From Melioribacteraceae bacterium (GTDB lineage Bacteria; Bacteroidota; Ignavibacteria; Ignavibacteriales; Melioribacteraceae): a stretch of 64,000 nucleotides of DNA. The DNA lies in contig JAIOZI010000001.1 of the NCBI GenBank assembly GCA_021740785.1, positions 62,001 through 126,000 on the forward strand, in the 5' to 3' direction. The translations under genes were made by a program, and so were the position numbers. Under the pieces are notes generated by a model that was not told where the DNA came from, did no database searches, and saw nothing but the letters and a program-made list of their open reading frames with translations. This document shows positions 47,001 through 52,224 of this stretch, piece by piece (position 1 is the stretch's first letter; the number at the start of each line of letters is the position of its first letter).

Positions 47001-48268
47001 ATTATAATGTAACATATGAGATAAAAATTCAGAATGTTGGTGTTGATAATAAAGCTCCAAGATTTGATAGTGAAAAACTTTCCATAACCCAGAATCCGTT
47101 TACGCAGGGTTGGGATGAATCTTTAGTGCAATGGGATGCTGCAAGCGACACCTCCGCTCCTATTAAATACTCAGTTTATGTTTCCGATTCTTCAAGCTTC
47201 AGTTCCACTCCAAGAATTTCTACAACCGGGAAGCAGGGTGTATTTAGAGATATTCTAACTTCAACAAAGTACAATATTCGAGTTGATGTAGAAGACAATT
47301 TAGGTAATCTGAAAAGTTATAATTATACTTTTAGATCGCTTGCTGCCGGTGATTTTAATAATGATAAAATACTCAATGCGGTTGATCTCGCTTCTTATGT
47401 GAAATCCTGGACGCGTGAGGATTCATTAAGCGGTGCTGATCTTTATCCGTATACGAAAGAGATACCTTTTATAAGTATCAATGGTGATAATATTTTAGAA
47501 ATTGAGGATCTGCTGACATTTGTCGATATGTGGAATTATTACCAGGAAGAAAGAACTTTACCGAAAATATCACCGGAAGCTTTCACTGCTAGTAATGAAA
47601 GTGATAGGAAAACATTAAAATTCTCAAAAGGGGATAGCAAATTTACATTCCCGCTTGAATTGGAATCTGAAAAAGAATTGATTGCCTTTTCTGCTGAGAT
47701 TCACTACGGTACTGAGGCGTTTAGTTTCGATTCTTTGGAAATCAAGAATACTATTAAAAATACGAATGCTCTTTCCCTCGTGTATGTTGATAGTGTAAAC
47801 GGAATAATAAATATTAACTATGCGGATTTATCCGGTAAATTAATCGGTGAGTTTTCATTATCATCGAATATGGAATTTTTCTTCGATAGATTATCGCACC
47901 GTGATTCATTATTAATATCAGTCAAAGCATATGACAATTCACTTAAACAAGCAGTCACGAAAAATACTGTGTACACAATGCTTGAAGTTCCGAGTGAATA
48001 TAAACTGTATCAAAATTATCCTAATCCGTTCAATCCATCTACCAAAATTGAATATGATCTTCCGGTTAAAACGAGAGTTAATCTTACGGTATTTGATATA
48101 CTCGGCAGGGTTGTCACAACACTGGTAGATAGGGAACAGAATGAAGGTACGCATCAGATTATACTGGATGCATACAGAGTTAGAAAAGGACTTGCCAGCG
48201 GTGTTTATTTTTATAGGCTGTCTGCCGGTGATTATGTCGTAACAAAGAAAATGTTGTTACTAAAGTAA
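32027..48268 (+). CDS. Giant T9SS-secreted Ig-repeat surface protein (5413 residues) with dockerin-like module
   Basis: One open frame of 16.2 kb without interruption. The start is GTG at 32027 after TAAGGAG, and the signal peptide ends SLTFAQ. Residues 47 to about 4900 are some 52 repeats of about 93 residues. Each repeat opens like LTSPNGGEVWQAGSTHAITW and contains EYS-DNG-SW, then GSYNWTIP, then VRISDA-NP-D-SD-FTI. The unit resembles the Kre9/Knh1-type Ig-like family. After them come an Ig-like domain (about 4905-5005), an Fn3-like domain (5006-5105), a dockerin-like pair of EF-hand loops (5105-5178), a cohesin-like beta region (5196-5310) and a type A T9SS sorting domain (5320-5413). The expected product is a fibre of roughly 200 nm if extended (about 4 nm per domain). 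It is probably an adhesin, in the manner of SprB of gliding Bacteroidetes. Confidence 0.9.
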   Translation: MIRKLGKSFFLLSLSLLTSLTFAQETSLQPSTPPDTTQNVDGTKVKTISLSIPNGGEVWQIGKNKTITWTSTEIVNIKIEYTTTGGTSWVTANPSVTASLGKYTWFLDPATVNASQEAKIRISDVDNAAIFDTSTAVFTISSLDFNTPNDSSNIQVNRVTPINWDASADINFINLEFSSNGGTSWNSITANYDVNNTPFNWTYTGSSSSILLRIKDSANPTLVSDQITLFPRKLEVTSPNGGENWFAGSTHSIQWNSSNVTNIDIKYSVDAGPYQDIVTNYSAGSVNYIWTVPDVVSNEVRIRIFNSADASIFDETDSTFTISNLDLTFPIGGEGIESESNQTITWNSNIAGNVKIELSTNGGLTFPNELATGIPATQGFANVTFPDAATNQARVKITSLLDPTISVTSTSNFTIGSISIISPSGGESWLSGTTHAINWTASSGISIVKIDYSTDGVTWFNITSTANASAGTYNWSIPPALSASTAYIRIYDSATELNKTNISNVFSIALLNLTNPNGNQAVHAGEIENIAWNASANITNLTIEYSTNSGTDWSTIATGIDASLGLFAWNVPSGLSTKNGRVRITAENDGSFTRTSVNDFKIGDLDVLTPNGGESIGSGSVYTVTWTRTASIDSLQIQYSLDGGGSYINIPGAEAVNAASGSYNWVVPNFGTTTARIRIRDAEYNTLLDESDNNFTIARLQVTTPNGGEGYSPGAAQTITWISSSVNQISVEYSSDGGSTWSTIASPVNAADGSVPWTVPASPTSQGRIRIVSLDDPLINDMSNSNFKIGSVEITTPNGGEIYQSGDTETVTYDFDPSITSIDIELSTNNGVSWNPVQSGVTATGTYSWTISNVATSNALLRIKDSDSPNLSDVSDGTFSIKRLSLTTPNGNEFYMVDSTYNIIWQSGNITNVKLEYSIDGGSNWNIITASTNAAAGLYAWTVPDNASRNAIVRISDADNPDKNISDVSNAVFTINKVDVKTPIGGENFVVNDIRAITWDAHTSVANIKIEYSTNNGTSWNTVAASVAAANKTYNWTIPNTPTSQGRIRISDAADNTVYDINDAAFAIGSVLLTAPNGGERWQVNSIHQITWTTITTIANVDLEYSPDNGTTWISIVNNINANLESYDWTIPNNITPNARVRVSSSSDPLINDVSNGAFDIANLQITTPNGGEVVQIGEPLSITWNAENIDSVNIDFSSNNGSTWQSIAANYPAPTEAFNWTVIDAPTQNALIRIYDSEFNAVADVSDAVFRVLRLRLTSPNGGEGWRLGENYNITWNSSGITNLNIDVSTNAGTSWIDLQDNVNAATGSYNWTVPDSIIGNQVKLRLVDAANPNVKDESDNNFTAGRITITKPVLNEVWQAGSIEVINWTSTSGLGTVRIEYSIDGGTTFTVIDSLNADVGTYSWDVPAGLSTSNAVIRIVHLQAATDIYDNSDLFTINSLQLTSPTGEELWSAGSTQNITWNSANITNMKIEYSPDDGATWSTVIASTPAAAGSYAWNIPAGFSSDQALIKISDAANATIVDSSSANFKIGSVVITSPTSADIWQSSTTKKITWTASSSISSVKIEFSTNNGSSWVTPPITEAIDASLGEINWSIGSNYSTSNARIRISDVDSDLNTVDNNIFDNSDPFKLVYLNLSSPNGSENWQTGSIRNITWTSSNLLNNLNLFYSIDGGNNWINIANNVAANSSPYSWTIPDGITTTSARIKLVSAEYASIIDSSTNNFTLNSLELTYPAGGEELQAGKQYNLTWNSTNISNVQLQYTTDNGSNWADITPSTSASGGSYSWNIPGNISSNQAAVRILRAGDANTQDQSATFTIKRLEVISPDGTEEWQGGSTQAITWISSQINFIDIFYTTNNGTDWISIASNVQASLGTYNWNIPDTIFSEEARVKLVDSGNNLIDDESDANFTIGTLSLTSPAGGEKWQAGSSHQITWNSANIDNVKLEYSVDNGANWITIISSVDADAKNYNWTIDNAVNTNQALVRISSATDANVSDQSGLFTIPLLAVTSPNGGEVWKAEATKAITWNSGNISTVELFYTTNNGTSWESISQNINASLGTYNWSIPAGLSTSQARIRIVDESDNTILDRSDATFSIGTLELTSPAGGEKWQAGSTHNITWSSTNIDSVKLEYSLDNGTSWTLIKSSIGTSLGVYAWTLPNNSSSQALVRVSASTDPSFNDINSVFTIALLEVTSPNGSEVWQAGSTHPITWNSGSVSNINISYSSDNGVTWNSIASNVAAAAGTRNWIIPSSLTTTEALVKIEDASDASIVDQSDNIFTVNNLELTSPAASTIWQAGTIRTIKWSSSNVGNVKLEYSVDGGGTWNEITSSISSLLGSHDWNIPSALSTTQARVRITSVDNPSVSDVSPDFTINQLQLTSPGGGEQYQAGSTQAITWTSSNVNQVNLSYSTDNGVNWTTIANNVQASLGTKNWNIPGTISTNQARVRIVDATTSTTRDSSSTFTIGTLTLTSPLGGEQWQSGKTHQILWTGNETFENISIEYSIDGGTSWNFISASYPADSGSYSWSIPTAVFSNQARIRIKDTSGGFVQQTSADFTISRLIVTSPNGGQYWQSGTTKQITWTADHINNLKIEFSSDGGTSWSELANSEDASSGTFDWTITPTTTSTNNGIIRLSDASNSTVSDRSDAVFTVGNITVTTPNGGEVIQAGLPYTITWSNTASVSDVKIEYSIDSGTSWQTVINSTEADGSYKWNVPGTLSSSTSLIRITDIASSGGILDVSDNAFTFGALLLTSPDGGEALKVGSTHAITWTAGTNIANVKLEYFSPTAGWQNIVGSTPAAAGTYNWTVPNSPTDLAKVRVSSVANPTIINESDSTFRIANLAVTSPNTAVKWQVGTTKAITWSRSSNVANIDIYYKVGAGNWENIILNTAASTGTYNWLVPDETSTSAKIRIVDSQAPAEIIDSSDVSFTITKLNLTSPDTSVNWLSGSTQSITWEASSDLAQLEIKYSTNNGSTWNVVTNSVAAAAGEYSWTIPSSINSSNSLIKINDKNVTTITSTSGLFTISEASLTLTSPLGGEYWQAGKQYQITWNATSNVDNISIEYSLDGGGSWNNIESPVSAVSGTYNWTIPISLQSTQAQIKITDAVNSFLADSSDFDFTIGNVTLTYPNGGEHLQAARVENITWTNSASVANVKIELSTNGGTNWITLVPSTPAAAGSYAWTVNNLPTSNARVRVNDAASSNGITDQSESDFSISLLELTSPNGGEVYQAGDSKTILWTASADIATVQLEYSTDGVNWNAINTTPIVASLGEYTWSIPQTLCSTNLQIRVKNFAFPQVLDISDAVFTVKQLDIVNPTGGENWQVGTTQNLDWDVCGILNIKIEYSSNNGTTWNTIINSHDATQVYNWTVPSVISSQMLVRVTDVVDGNIRDTSGLFSTFNPALSLTSPDGGEHYQAGETYNITWSSSLISNIKIEFSDDDGISWTSLANSFDAALGSYPWSINQSVETTSGLIKISDVDNPHIQDSSANSFTVSKLQITSPTGGEYWQSGTTKAITWTASASIPNVKIQYSTDDGSTWNNIAGATSIASGAGSYSWNIPSSVSSVNARIRIQHSTNANIKSISPEAFTIGNVAVVQPNGGELLQAGKTALVKWTRSTSVAEVLVELFDLNDNTIITSKTSSAASGQTNLLIPSDALTDSAIVRISDNASSYNILDSSDASFAIVTLDLTKPNASTNWPSGSTQEVTWTNSTGISLVSLEYSLNNGLTWDTIGTNINSSLGKYNWPIPNDISSNEAKVRVYSPANPSIADTSDKFNIYVRSLTVTSPDGGEHLPAGDVYSIRWTSNFVITIQIEFSSNNGTDWDTLTTSAIASDSAWAWNIPSDLDTKQGLIRIRDITNPSLVDVSDANFSIGSIDVTNPTSGEKWLAGSDQNISWNTTSSVELVNIYYSLDPTANDSDWVLIKNNVDASLGNYYWAEVPSVESSRARIIITDAESSKLIKSYSDEFTIARLEIASPNGGEFWQSGTSNLIEWYASSSIGVVNIDLSTDNGVTWSTSIASNVNAGLGSINWNIPEGLISDSAKIRIADITDAALADTSDAIFHIGTLSLTSLNDGGKVLVGQTRQITWTTSPNVTNVDIHYQIGDGIWRQVVLGHSAASLNYDWLIPDTPTDTAYVRIRDSANPDLVDSSNSFTIAKLDIDSPNGGEVWQSGTTHQIQWESQFLNNLRIEFSSNNGSNWTTIFTNVDASSGSHDWLISASLFTDSAKIRISDMIDPTLVDSSQNVFQIGSVQLTVFNSAQKVLGTSEQQIRWDFSSSIQNIDLHYKTSDGVWTPITLSYPADSMKYTWTVPDIPSQNVYLRIRDALNTSIQDTNDAPITIARLNLATPNGGEVWQAGNTNQIQWESEFIDAVKIEFSSNNGSNWTTLYPSVIASEGTVDWSIPTTLFTDSAKIRISDAASPTLIDVSESVFQIGSLQLTVFNSTQKILEGSSQVLRWDFASSIENIDLHYRTSDGVWRPIVLSYPADSMAYSWIVPEDPSDSVYVRVRDALNHSLHDTSNAPVTISRLKLTTPNGGEVWKTGTTQSIAWESEFVDQIRIEYTTDTDDSPTWRSLTSSALNAEDGSFNWVIDDDVNLANPNYKIRLRDVASSNIIDTSESTFTISYINLISPNGGEGQQLGTAFDIEWGVSTNTISKVNLYVQTTDGSLVWSPIELGLDADDLTYHWLIDITPSSTSKIKVEDADNPEIYDESDDVFTISEIELLFPNGSAVQKVQVGKTYSVTWKSTYINDVLVEYSVNNGVSWNRIGTASADTEEISWTVDNVPSRNARIRVSDLTYPTIYDESDTTFAISSMRLLNPNELLAFKVGSEEDITWETTNVDTVRIQLSTDSGLTWPVEVATVPAADGTFTWLVPNLKTVNAKIRITDQYDINVSDISDTTFVIGDYPQVSSVAEFQSGTVKLLYDFGTPGETISLTELSFQKGTSSPINSTAYLLGDYSAIVGPDVDTIKWNSKGNLDEYEGTVDVIVKFQSNYNVTYEIKIQNVGVDNKAPRFDSEKLSITQNPFTQGWDESLVQWDAASDTSAPIKYSVYVSDSSSFSSTPRISTTGKQGVFRDILTSTKYNIRVDVEDNLGNLKSYNYTFRSLAAGDFNNDKILNAVDLASYVKSWTREDSLSGADLYPYTKEIPFISINGDNILEIEDLLTFVDMWNYYQEERTLPKISPEAFTASNESDRKTLKFSKGDSKFTFPLELESEKELIAFSAEIHYGTEAFSFDSLEIKNTIKNTNALSLVYVDSVNGIININYADLSGKLIGEFSLSSNMEFFFDRLSHRDSLLISVKAYDNSLKQAVTKNTVYTMLEVPSEYKLYQNYPNPFNPSTKIEYDLPVKTRVNLTVFDILGRVVTTLVDREQNEGTHQIILDAYRVRKGLASGVYFYRLSAGDYVVTKKMLLLK
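32165..46726 (+). repeat. Coding tandem array of about 52 Ig-like repeats (about 280 bp each)
   Basis: I counted 52 openings of the type L-x-L/V-T-S/T-P-N-G-G-E followed 13-15 residues later by I-T-W. Spacing is about 93 residues. Repeats are diverged, with codons well shuffled, so nucleotide identity between most units is low and the array is old. Two stretches show higher-order dimers: repeats 21-24 (about 37771-38880) and 45-48 (about 44497-45604). The last repeats (50-52) are the most divergent. Confidence 0.9.
47339..47560 (+). other. Dockerin-like module in the giant protein
   Basis: Residues about 5105-5178 carry two calcium-loop motifs. The first, DFNNDKILNAVDL (starting at D5109), fits D-x-N-x-D-six-D exactly and is followed by the helix ASYVKSW. 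The second, SINGDNILEIEDL, has Ser in place of the first Asp and is followed by LTFVDMWNYY. This is the duplicated loop-helix plan of dockerins. The lipoprotein encoded next has a cohesin-like domain, the usual dockerin partner. Confidence 0.7.
47984..48268 (+). other. Type IX secretion C-terminal sorting domain (type A)
   Basis: The last 94 residues contain YKLYQNYPNPFNPSTKIEY, VFDILGRVV, GTHQIILDA, LASGVYFYRL and the end KKMLLLK. This is the canonical T9SS signal that takes cargo through the Sov channel and is normally cleaved off at the cell surface. It shows that the protein is exported and not retained in the periplasm. Confidence 0.93.
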
Positions 48269-48288
48269 AAATTTTATTGGGTAATAAA

Positions 48289-49152
48289 ATGAAAAGTTTT
48301 CAAATCTATAGTCGGCATAAACTAATCTTCGCGATTATACTTTTTACAATTTCGATTGGCTTGTTTTCTGCATGTCAAACATCTCAATCTGTTGAAAATC
48401 CACCGCCTTTTTTGAAGATAACCGACGGACCTGCAGAGAATACAGTCTTAAGTGAAGACGTTGTTTCTTTTGTTTGGAAAGGCAGTGACAATAGTTTTTT
48501 CTATAAATATAGATTGCTCGCAATAGATGAGGATAATTTTCCTTCTACTTATATTGACTGGAATGATTACTCGAAAGAAAATGAAGTTACATTTTATAAT
48601 TTGGATGAAAGCAAATTCAGATTCGAAGTTATGGGAATTAGTAATGGTCTGGAAGGCGGACCTGAGAGAAGGAATTTTGAGATTAATGCTGTAACCGGTC
48701 CAACATTGACTTTCTATAAAACGGAAACGAATATTTCTCTCGGCGGCAAAGATTCTGTTAATATTTGGTTGGAGGACCTCGACAGTTTGAAAGCAATTCG
48801 AGTTGTAGTTGCATTCGATCCCAATTATGTGAATTTAGTTAGTATTTCAGGCGGAGATTTGGTTAAGAAGCAAAGATTTGAACAAATTATCGTTCCCGAT
48901 TATAATGATACGACTGTTGTTAATTCCGTAAACGCAACAGGAAAACTTGAATTAAATTCTGCAGTGCTTGCAACCTTAGGGTCACTTCCGCAAAAAAGTT
49001 TATCAGGTTCAGGGAGTGTACTTAATGTTTCTTTTAGAGGAATGAAAATTGGTACTACTAATTTGGAATTTGTTTTAATAGAAATGCATAAAGAAAACGG
49101 TGCTATTATCAGCGGCAAAACACCCAAAAGCGGAATTATTAATATAAAGTAA
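48289..49152 (+). CDS. Lipoprotein with Fn3-like and cohesin-like domains
   Basis: A 287-residue protein, 20 bp after the giant gene. I set the start at the ATG at 48289; a TTG at 48277 is possible. The N terminus is a lipoprotein signal ending GLFSAC, with Cys29 as the lipidation site. Residues about 37-130 look Fn3-like. Residues 137-287 match the cohesin plan: TLTFYKTETNISLGGKDSV, then the LKAIRVVVAFDPNYVNLVSI strand pair with the FDP motif, then SVLNVSFRGMKIGTTNLEF. Cohesins bind dockerins, and the upstream giant protein has a dockerin-like module. A tether role is therefore inferred. It is the last gene of the operon, ahead of a terminator. Confidence 0.7.
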   Translation: MKSFQIYSRHKLIFAIILFTISIGLFSACQTSQSVENPPPFLKITDGPAENTVLSEDVVSFVWKGSDNSFFYKYRLLAIDEDNFPSTYIDWNDYSKENEVTFYNLDESKFRFEVMGISNGLEGGPERRNFEINAVTGPTLTFYKTETNISLGGKDSVNIWLEDLDSLKAIRVVVAFDPNYVNLVSISGGDLVKKQRFEQIIVPDYNDTTVVNSVNATGKLELNSAVLATLGSLPQKSLSGSGSVLNVSFRGMKIGTTNLEFVLIEMHKENGAIISGKTPKSGIINIK

Positions 49153-49169
49153 ACGGAATTTTAGTTACT

Positions 49170-49201
49170 AAAGGAGCAGTTCAAATGTGCTGCTCCTTTT
49201 T
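49170..49201. terminator. Bidirectional intrinsic terminator
   Basis: AAAGGAGCAG (49170-49179) pairs with CTGCTCCTTT (49190-49199) around a 10-nt loop. The plus-strand T-run ends the adhesin operon. On the other strand the same hairpin is followed by a weaker T-containing stretch. The stem also encodes the last codons (KKEQHI) of the minus-strand gene that ends at 49181. Confidence 0.8.
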
Positions 49202-49603
49202 AATTTTAAAGCCGTCGAATATAAGCAGAGCAATACCAACCAAAATTATGAACCATCCATAGTCATAAGAAAAATCAATACCACCTATGCTTGCCGACTT
49301 CTCGGATGCCATCCAAACTGCAATCAACATAAAAAACATCACACCGAATGTAATCCCGGAGATTACAAAAAGACCTATATAATTTTCCTTAATGACAAAA
49401 TATAAGCTCACAAATGCAATTATAGGAAAGGTTATGGCAAAAGCTGATATGTCTCGCCAAAACCAGATGCTTTCACCAACTTCAAAATTATCAAAGACCG
49501 GGAATATTGTTATAATTTTTGGATCAATACTCGCAAGCGGAAAAAATCCGGCTGATATCAATAACAAACTTCCGATTACACCTAATACTTTTTCAGTTTT
49601 CAT
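49181..49603 (-). CDS. Small integral membrane protein, unknown function
   Basis: A 140-residue protein with about four hydrophobic helices (residues near 8-25, 45-65, 72-95 and 110-130) and a basic C-terminal tail. I do not recognise the family. The ATG at 49603 is preferred over an in-frame TTG at 49630 that overlaps the end of the transporter gene. It is 7 bp downstream of the transporter on the same strand and probably co-transcribed, so it may be an accessory subunit. It could equally be unrelated. Confidence 0.6.
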   Translation of the reverse strand: MKTEKVLGVIGSLLLISAGFFPLASIDPKIITIFPVFDNFEVGESIWFWRDISAFAITFPIIAFVSLYFVIKENYIGLFVISGITFGVMFFMLIAVWMASEKSASIGGIDFSYDYGWFIILVGIALLIFDGFKIKKEQHI

Positions 49604-49610
49604 ATTATTA

Positions 49611-51155
49611 TCAATTTGTTTTGTGATCAATCTTTTTAATAATTACTCTATCATAAGCTAGGACTGCAATTGCAGTTAACAAAGCGAGAGCGGCAAAAAT
49701 CGCCCACATTAAATCCGGTCTGTTCATATCTCTTGCAAAAGCTCCGTATAATTGACCGGATAAAATTCCACCAAATAAATTACCTAATGCAACACACCAA
49801 TAAAAATATCCCATGTATAGTGCCACTCTATCCGGGGGTGCAATTTTGCCCGTGTATTCTTTCGATTTGGGACTTGCCATCATTTCACCGAATGAAAATA
49901 CGAGTATACCGGCAACCACAATATAACCTGTTGTACCGAAAATCATTATACTAAAACTTACAATTGTGATTACAACTCCCCAGAAAATTGTTGTGAATGG
50001 TTTTAACCTTGTTACCAGGTAAGATACGAGAACTTGAAAAAATATTATTGCACCGGCGTTTAAATTAATAATATATTCCGGGTTAATTTGACCTGGACTC
50101 ACCATAGACTCACTAAAAGACTGTGCAAAAGATCCTAATCCAATCATTGAAAGAAAATCTGTAGAAATCTTCATTAAGTCGGATGTATCAACAAAATCCC
50201 GGATATGAAGTGGAAGAGTATAGAAAATTTGGTTGAATGAAGTCCAGAAACCTGACATTAATAACAAAAATAATCCGAAACGCCAATCACCTAAACGCAT
50301 CGGTTCCAAGTACCATGATTTATCCACACCATCATTTATCTTTCGAACAATCAGATCATAAACAACATTAATAATCAGCCAAACAAAACTTATGATTACG
50401 ATCTCGGTCCAGGTTATTGAATCATCAGATGTAAATTTAGAACCAATCACTAGAATTGTCAGCAATCCAAATACTAGTAAAAAGAATCTTCCATTGCCGA
50501 GAACCTCAACCATATCCGTCATTACTTTTTTAAGTGACCGCGGATTTTTCGATTTTGATTCTGAGGTAGGTTCTTTATAAAAAATTGTTACAAATATAAA
50601 ATTCACGGCAATCCATCCGGCAGAAGCTATAAATACATACGACCAATCCATTGCTCTTACAATGCCGGCAACAATTGGACCGATAAAACCTCCAATATTT
50701 ACCATCATGTAAAATATTCCAAATCCCATTGAAGAAGTTTTATCATTGGTAACTTTTGATATTGTTCCGATAATAACCGGCTTAAACATAGCTGCTCCAA
50801 GTGCAACCAGCATAAAAGCTAAGAAGAAAGTAGGGAAGGTTTTGAATTGTCCCAATAAAAAATAAGCGGGTACCAAAACAACAAATGCTGAAAACAACAT
50901 TTTCTGAAAACCATATCTATCTGCAAGCGCACCTGTTACTACGGGGAATAAGTAAAGAAAAAAAGTGACAACCCCTTGAAGCACGCCTCTGTCTTCATCA
51001 GTAAAACCTAAACCGCCTTCGCTTACTGCCCCGGTTATATAGAGAGAGGAGACAGCAAAAAAACCATACCATGCCATTCTTTCGAATATTTCCATGGTAT
51101 TTGCAACCCAGAATGTTGCGGGAAAATCACTCATTTTTATTTTTTCTTTACTCAT
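49611..51155 (-). CDS. POT-family (proton-dependent oligopeptide) MFS transporter
   Basis: A 514-residue transporter with about 12-14 membrane helices. Family features of the POT/PTR2 branch are visible: MEIFERMAWYGFFAVSSLY in the first helix (the E-x-x-E-R type proton motif appears as EIFER), the loop GALADRYGFQKML, and later FGEMMASPKSKEY. These proteins import di- and tripeptides with protons; the substrate here is inferred. I set the start at the ATG at 51155, which has AGGAGA just upstream, rather than the longer frame beginning at 51218. It is divergent from purC. Confidence 0.8.
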   Translation of the reverse strand: MSKEKIKMSDFPATFWVANTMEIFERMAWYGFFAVSSLYITGAVSEGGLGFTDEDRGVLQGVVTFFLYLFPVVTGALADRYGFQKMLFSAFVVLVPAYFLLGQFKTFPTFFLAFMLVALGAAMFKPVIIGTISKVTNDKTSSMGFGIFYMMVNIGGFIGPIVAGIVRAMDWSYVFIASAGWIAVNFIFVTIFYKEPTSESKSKNPRSLKKVMTDMVEVLGNGRFFLLVFGLLTILVIGSKFTSDDSITWTEIVIISFVWLIINVVYDLIVRKINDGVDKSWYLEPMRLGDWRFGLFLLLMSGFWTSFNQIFYTLPLHIRDFVDTSDLMKISTDFLSMIGLGSFAQSFSESMVSPGQINPEYIINLNAGAIIFFQVLVSYLVTRLKPFTTIFWGVVITIVSFSIMIFGTTGYIVVAGILVFSFGEMMASPKSKEYTGKIAPPDRVALYMGYFYWCVALGNLFGGILSGQLYGAFARDMNRPDLMWAIFAALALLTAIAVLAYDRVIIKKIDHKTN

Positions 51156-51271
51156 ATTTCTCCTAAATTTGAGTTTATTATTCAAATTAAAGATTGAAGA
51201 TAATCCCCTTAAACACAATATTCAACAATTATAAATAATTAGTTGTCACGCATTTGGTTTGTCATATTACT

Positions 51272-51295
51272 TATTGAATAAGGCAATATTCAATA
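51272..51295. promoter_or_regulatory. Dyad-symmetric site between the transporter and purC
   Basis: TATTGAATA (51272-51280) and TATTCAATA (51287-51295) form a perfect 9-bp inverted repeat with a 6-bp spacer. It sits 33 bp upstream of purC in the divergent intergenic region. It could be an operator; no regulator is known. Confidence 0.4.
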
Positions 51296-51327
51296 GTATA
51301 TTTTAATCTATAATTGGAGAACTTATT

Positions 51328-52224
51328 ATGAGTGAAAAAGTAATCTTGGAAACACATTTCCCTAATTTGAAACTATTCAAAAGAGGAAAGGTTCGCGATA
51401 TATATGATCTCGGTGAATATTATTTAATGATATCAACAGACCGGATCTCAGCATTTGATGTAATCATGAATGAAGGTATTCCATATAAAGGAAAGGTATT
51501 AACGAAAATATCAAAATTCTGGTTCAACCTTGTTGATGATATAATTCCAAATCATCTTGTAACAATGAATGTAGATGATTATCCACCAATCTGCAGAGAA
51601 TATAAAGAAGAACTAACAGGTCGTTCAATGTTAGTAAAAAAAGCTGAATTGATACCGATTGAATGTATTGTTCGCGGCTATATTTCAGGTTCGGGATGGA
51701 AGGATTATAAAAAGAGCGGACAGATATGCGGTATCGATTTACCCGAAGGAATGGTGGAATCTGAAAAATTTGAGAAACCGATTTTTACTCCGTCAACCAA
51801 AGCCGACATTGGTGATCATGATGAAAACATTTCACCCGGAAAAGCAATTGAGATAGTTGGAGAGGATGTCTATAATAAAATAAAAAACGCTGCGCTGGAT
51901 ATTTATGAGAAAGCTTACAATTATGCTTATCAAAAGGGAATTATTCTTGCGGATACAAAAATGGAATTCGGTTACTATAACGGTGAAATAATCTTAATTG
52001 ATGAACTACTTTCTCCGGATTCTTCCCGGTTTTGGCCATTGGATGATTATGAAAAGGGGAGAGCACAAGCGAGTTTTGATAAACAATATGTGCGTGATTA
52101 TCTTATTTCGATTGATTTTAATAAACAGCCTCCGGCACCGACTTTACCAAAAGATGTTATCGAAAACACATCGAAAAAATATAAAGATGCATTATATCAA
52201 TTAACCGGTGAGAAAATTAATTAA
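51328..52224 (+). CDS. purC: Phosphoribosylaminoimidazole-succinocarboxamide synthase (SAICAR synthetase)
   Basis: PurC joins aspartate to CAIR with ATP in purine synthesis. The 298-residue protein matches the longer (yeast-like) branch. It has [22 protein letters not shown] in the N-lobe (as [10 protein letters not shown] and [10 protein letters not shown]), [17 protein letters not shown] in the substrate region, and ADTKMEFG with the metal-binding residues. The stop overlaps the following DUF971 start by one base (TAATG). It begins a long run of plus-strand core genes. Confidence 0.96.
   Translation: MSEKVILETHFPNLKLFKRGKVRDIYDLGEYYLMISTDRISAFDVIMNEGIPYKGKVLTKISKFWFNLVDDIIPNHLVTMNVDDYPPICREYKEELTGRSMLVKKAELIPIECIVRGYISGSGWKDYKKSGQICGIDLPEGMVESEKFEKPIFTPSTKADIGDHDENISPGKAIEIVGEDVYNKIKNAALDIYEKAYNYAYQKGIILADTKMEFGYYNGEIILIDELLSPDSSRFWPLDDYEKGRAQASFDKQYVRDYLISIDFNKQPPAPTLPKDVIENTSKKYKDALYQLTGEKIN

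Noticed and set aside
32165-48150. Many minus-strand and alternate-frame ORFs of 60-125 codons across the giant gene
   Set aside because: They mirror the repeats of the real frame, lack ribosome sites and resemble no protein.
51156-51327. Purine riboswitch ahead of purC
   Set aside because: No purine aptamer loops were found; only a simple dyad is present.
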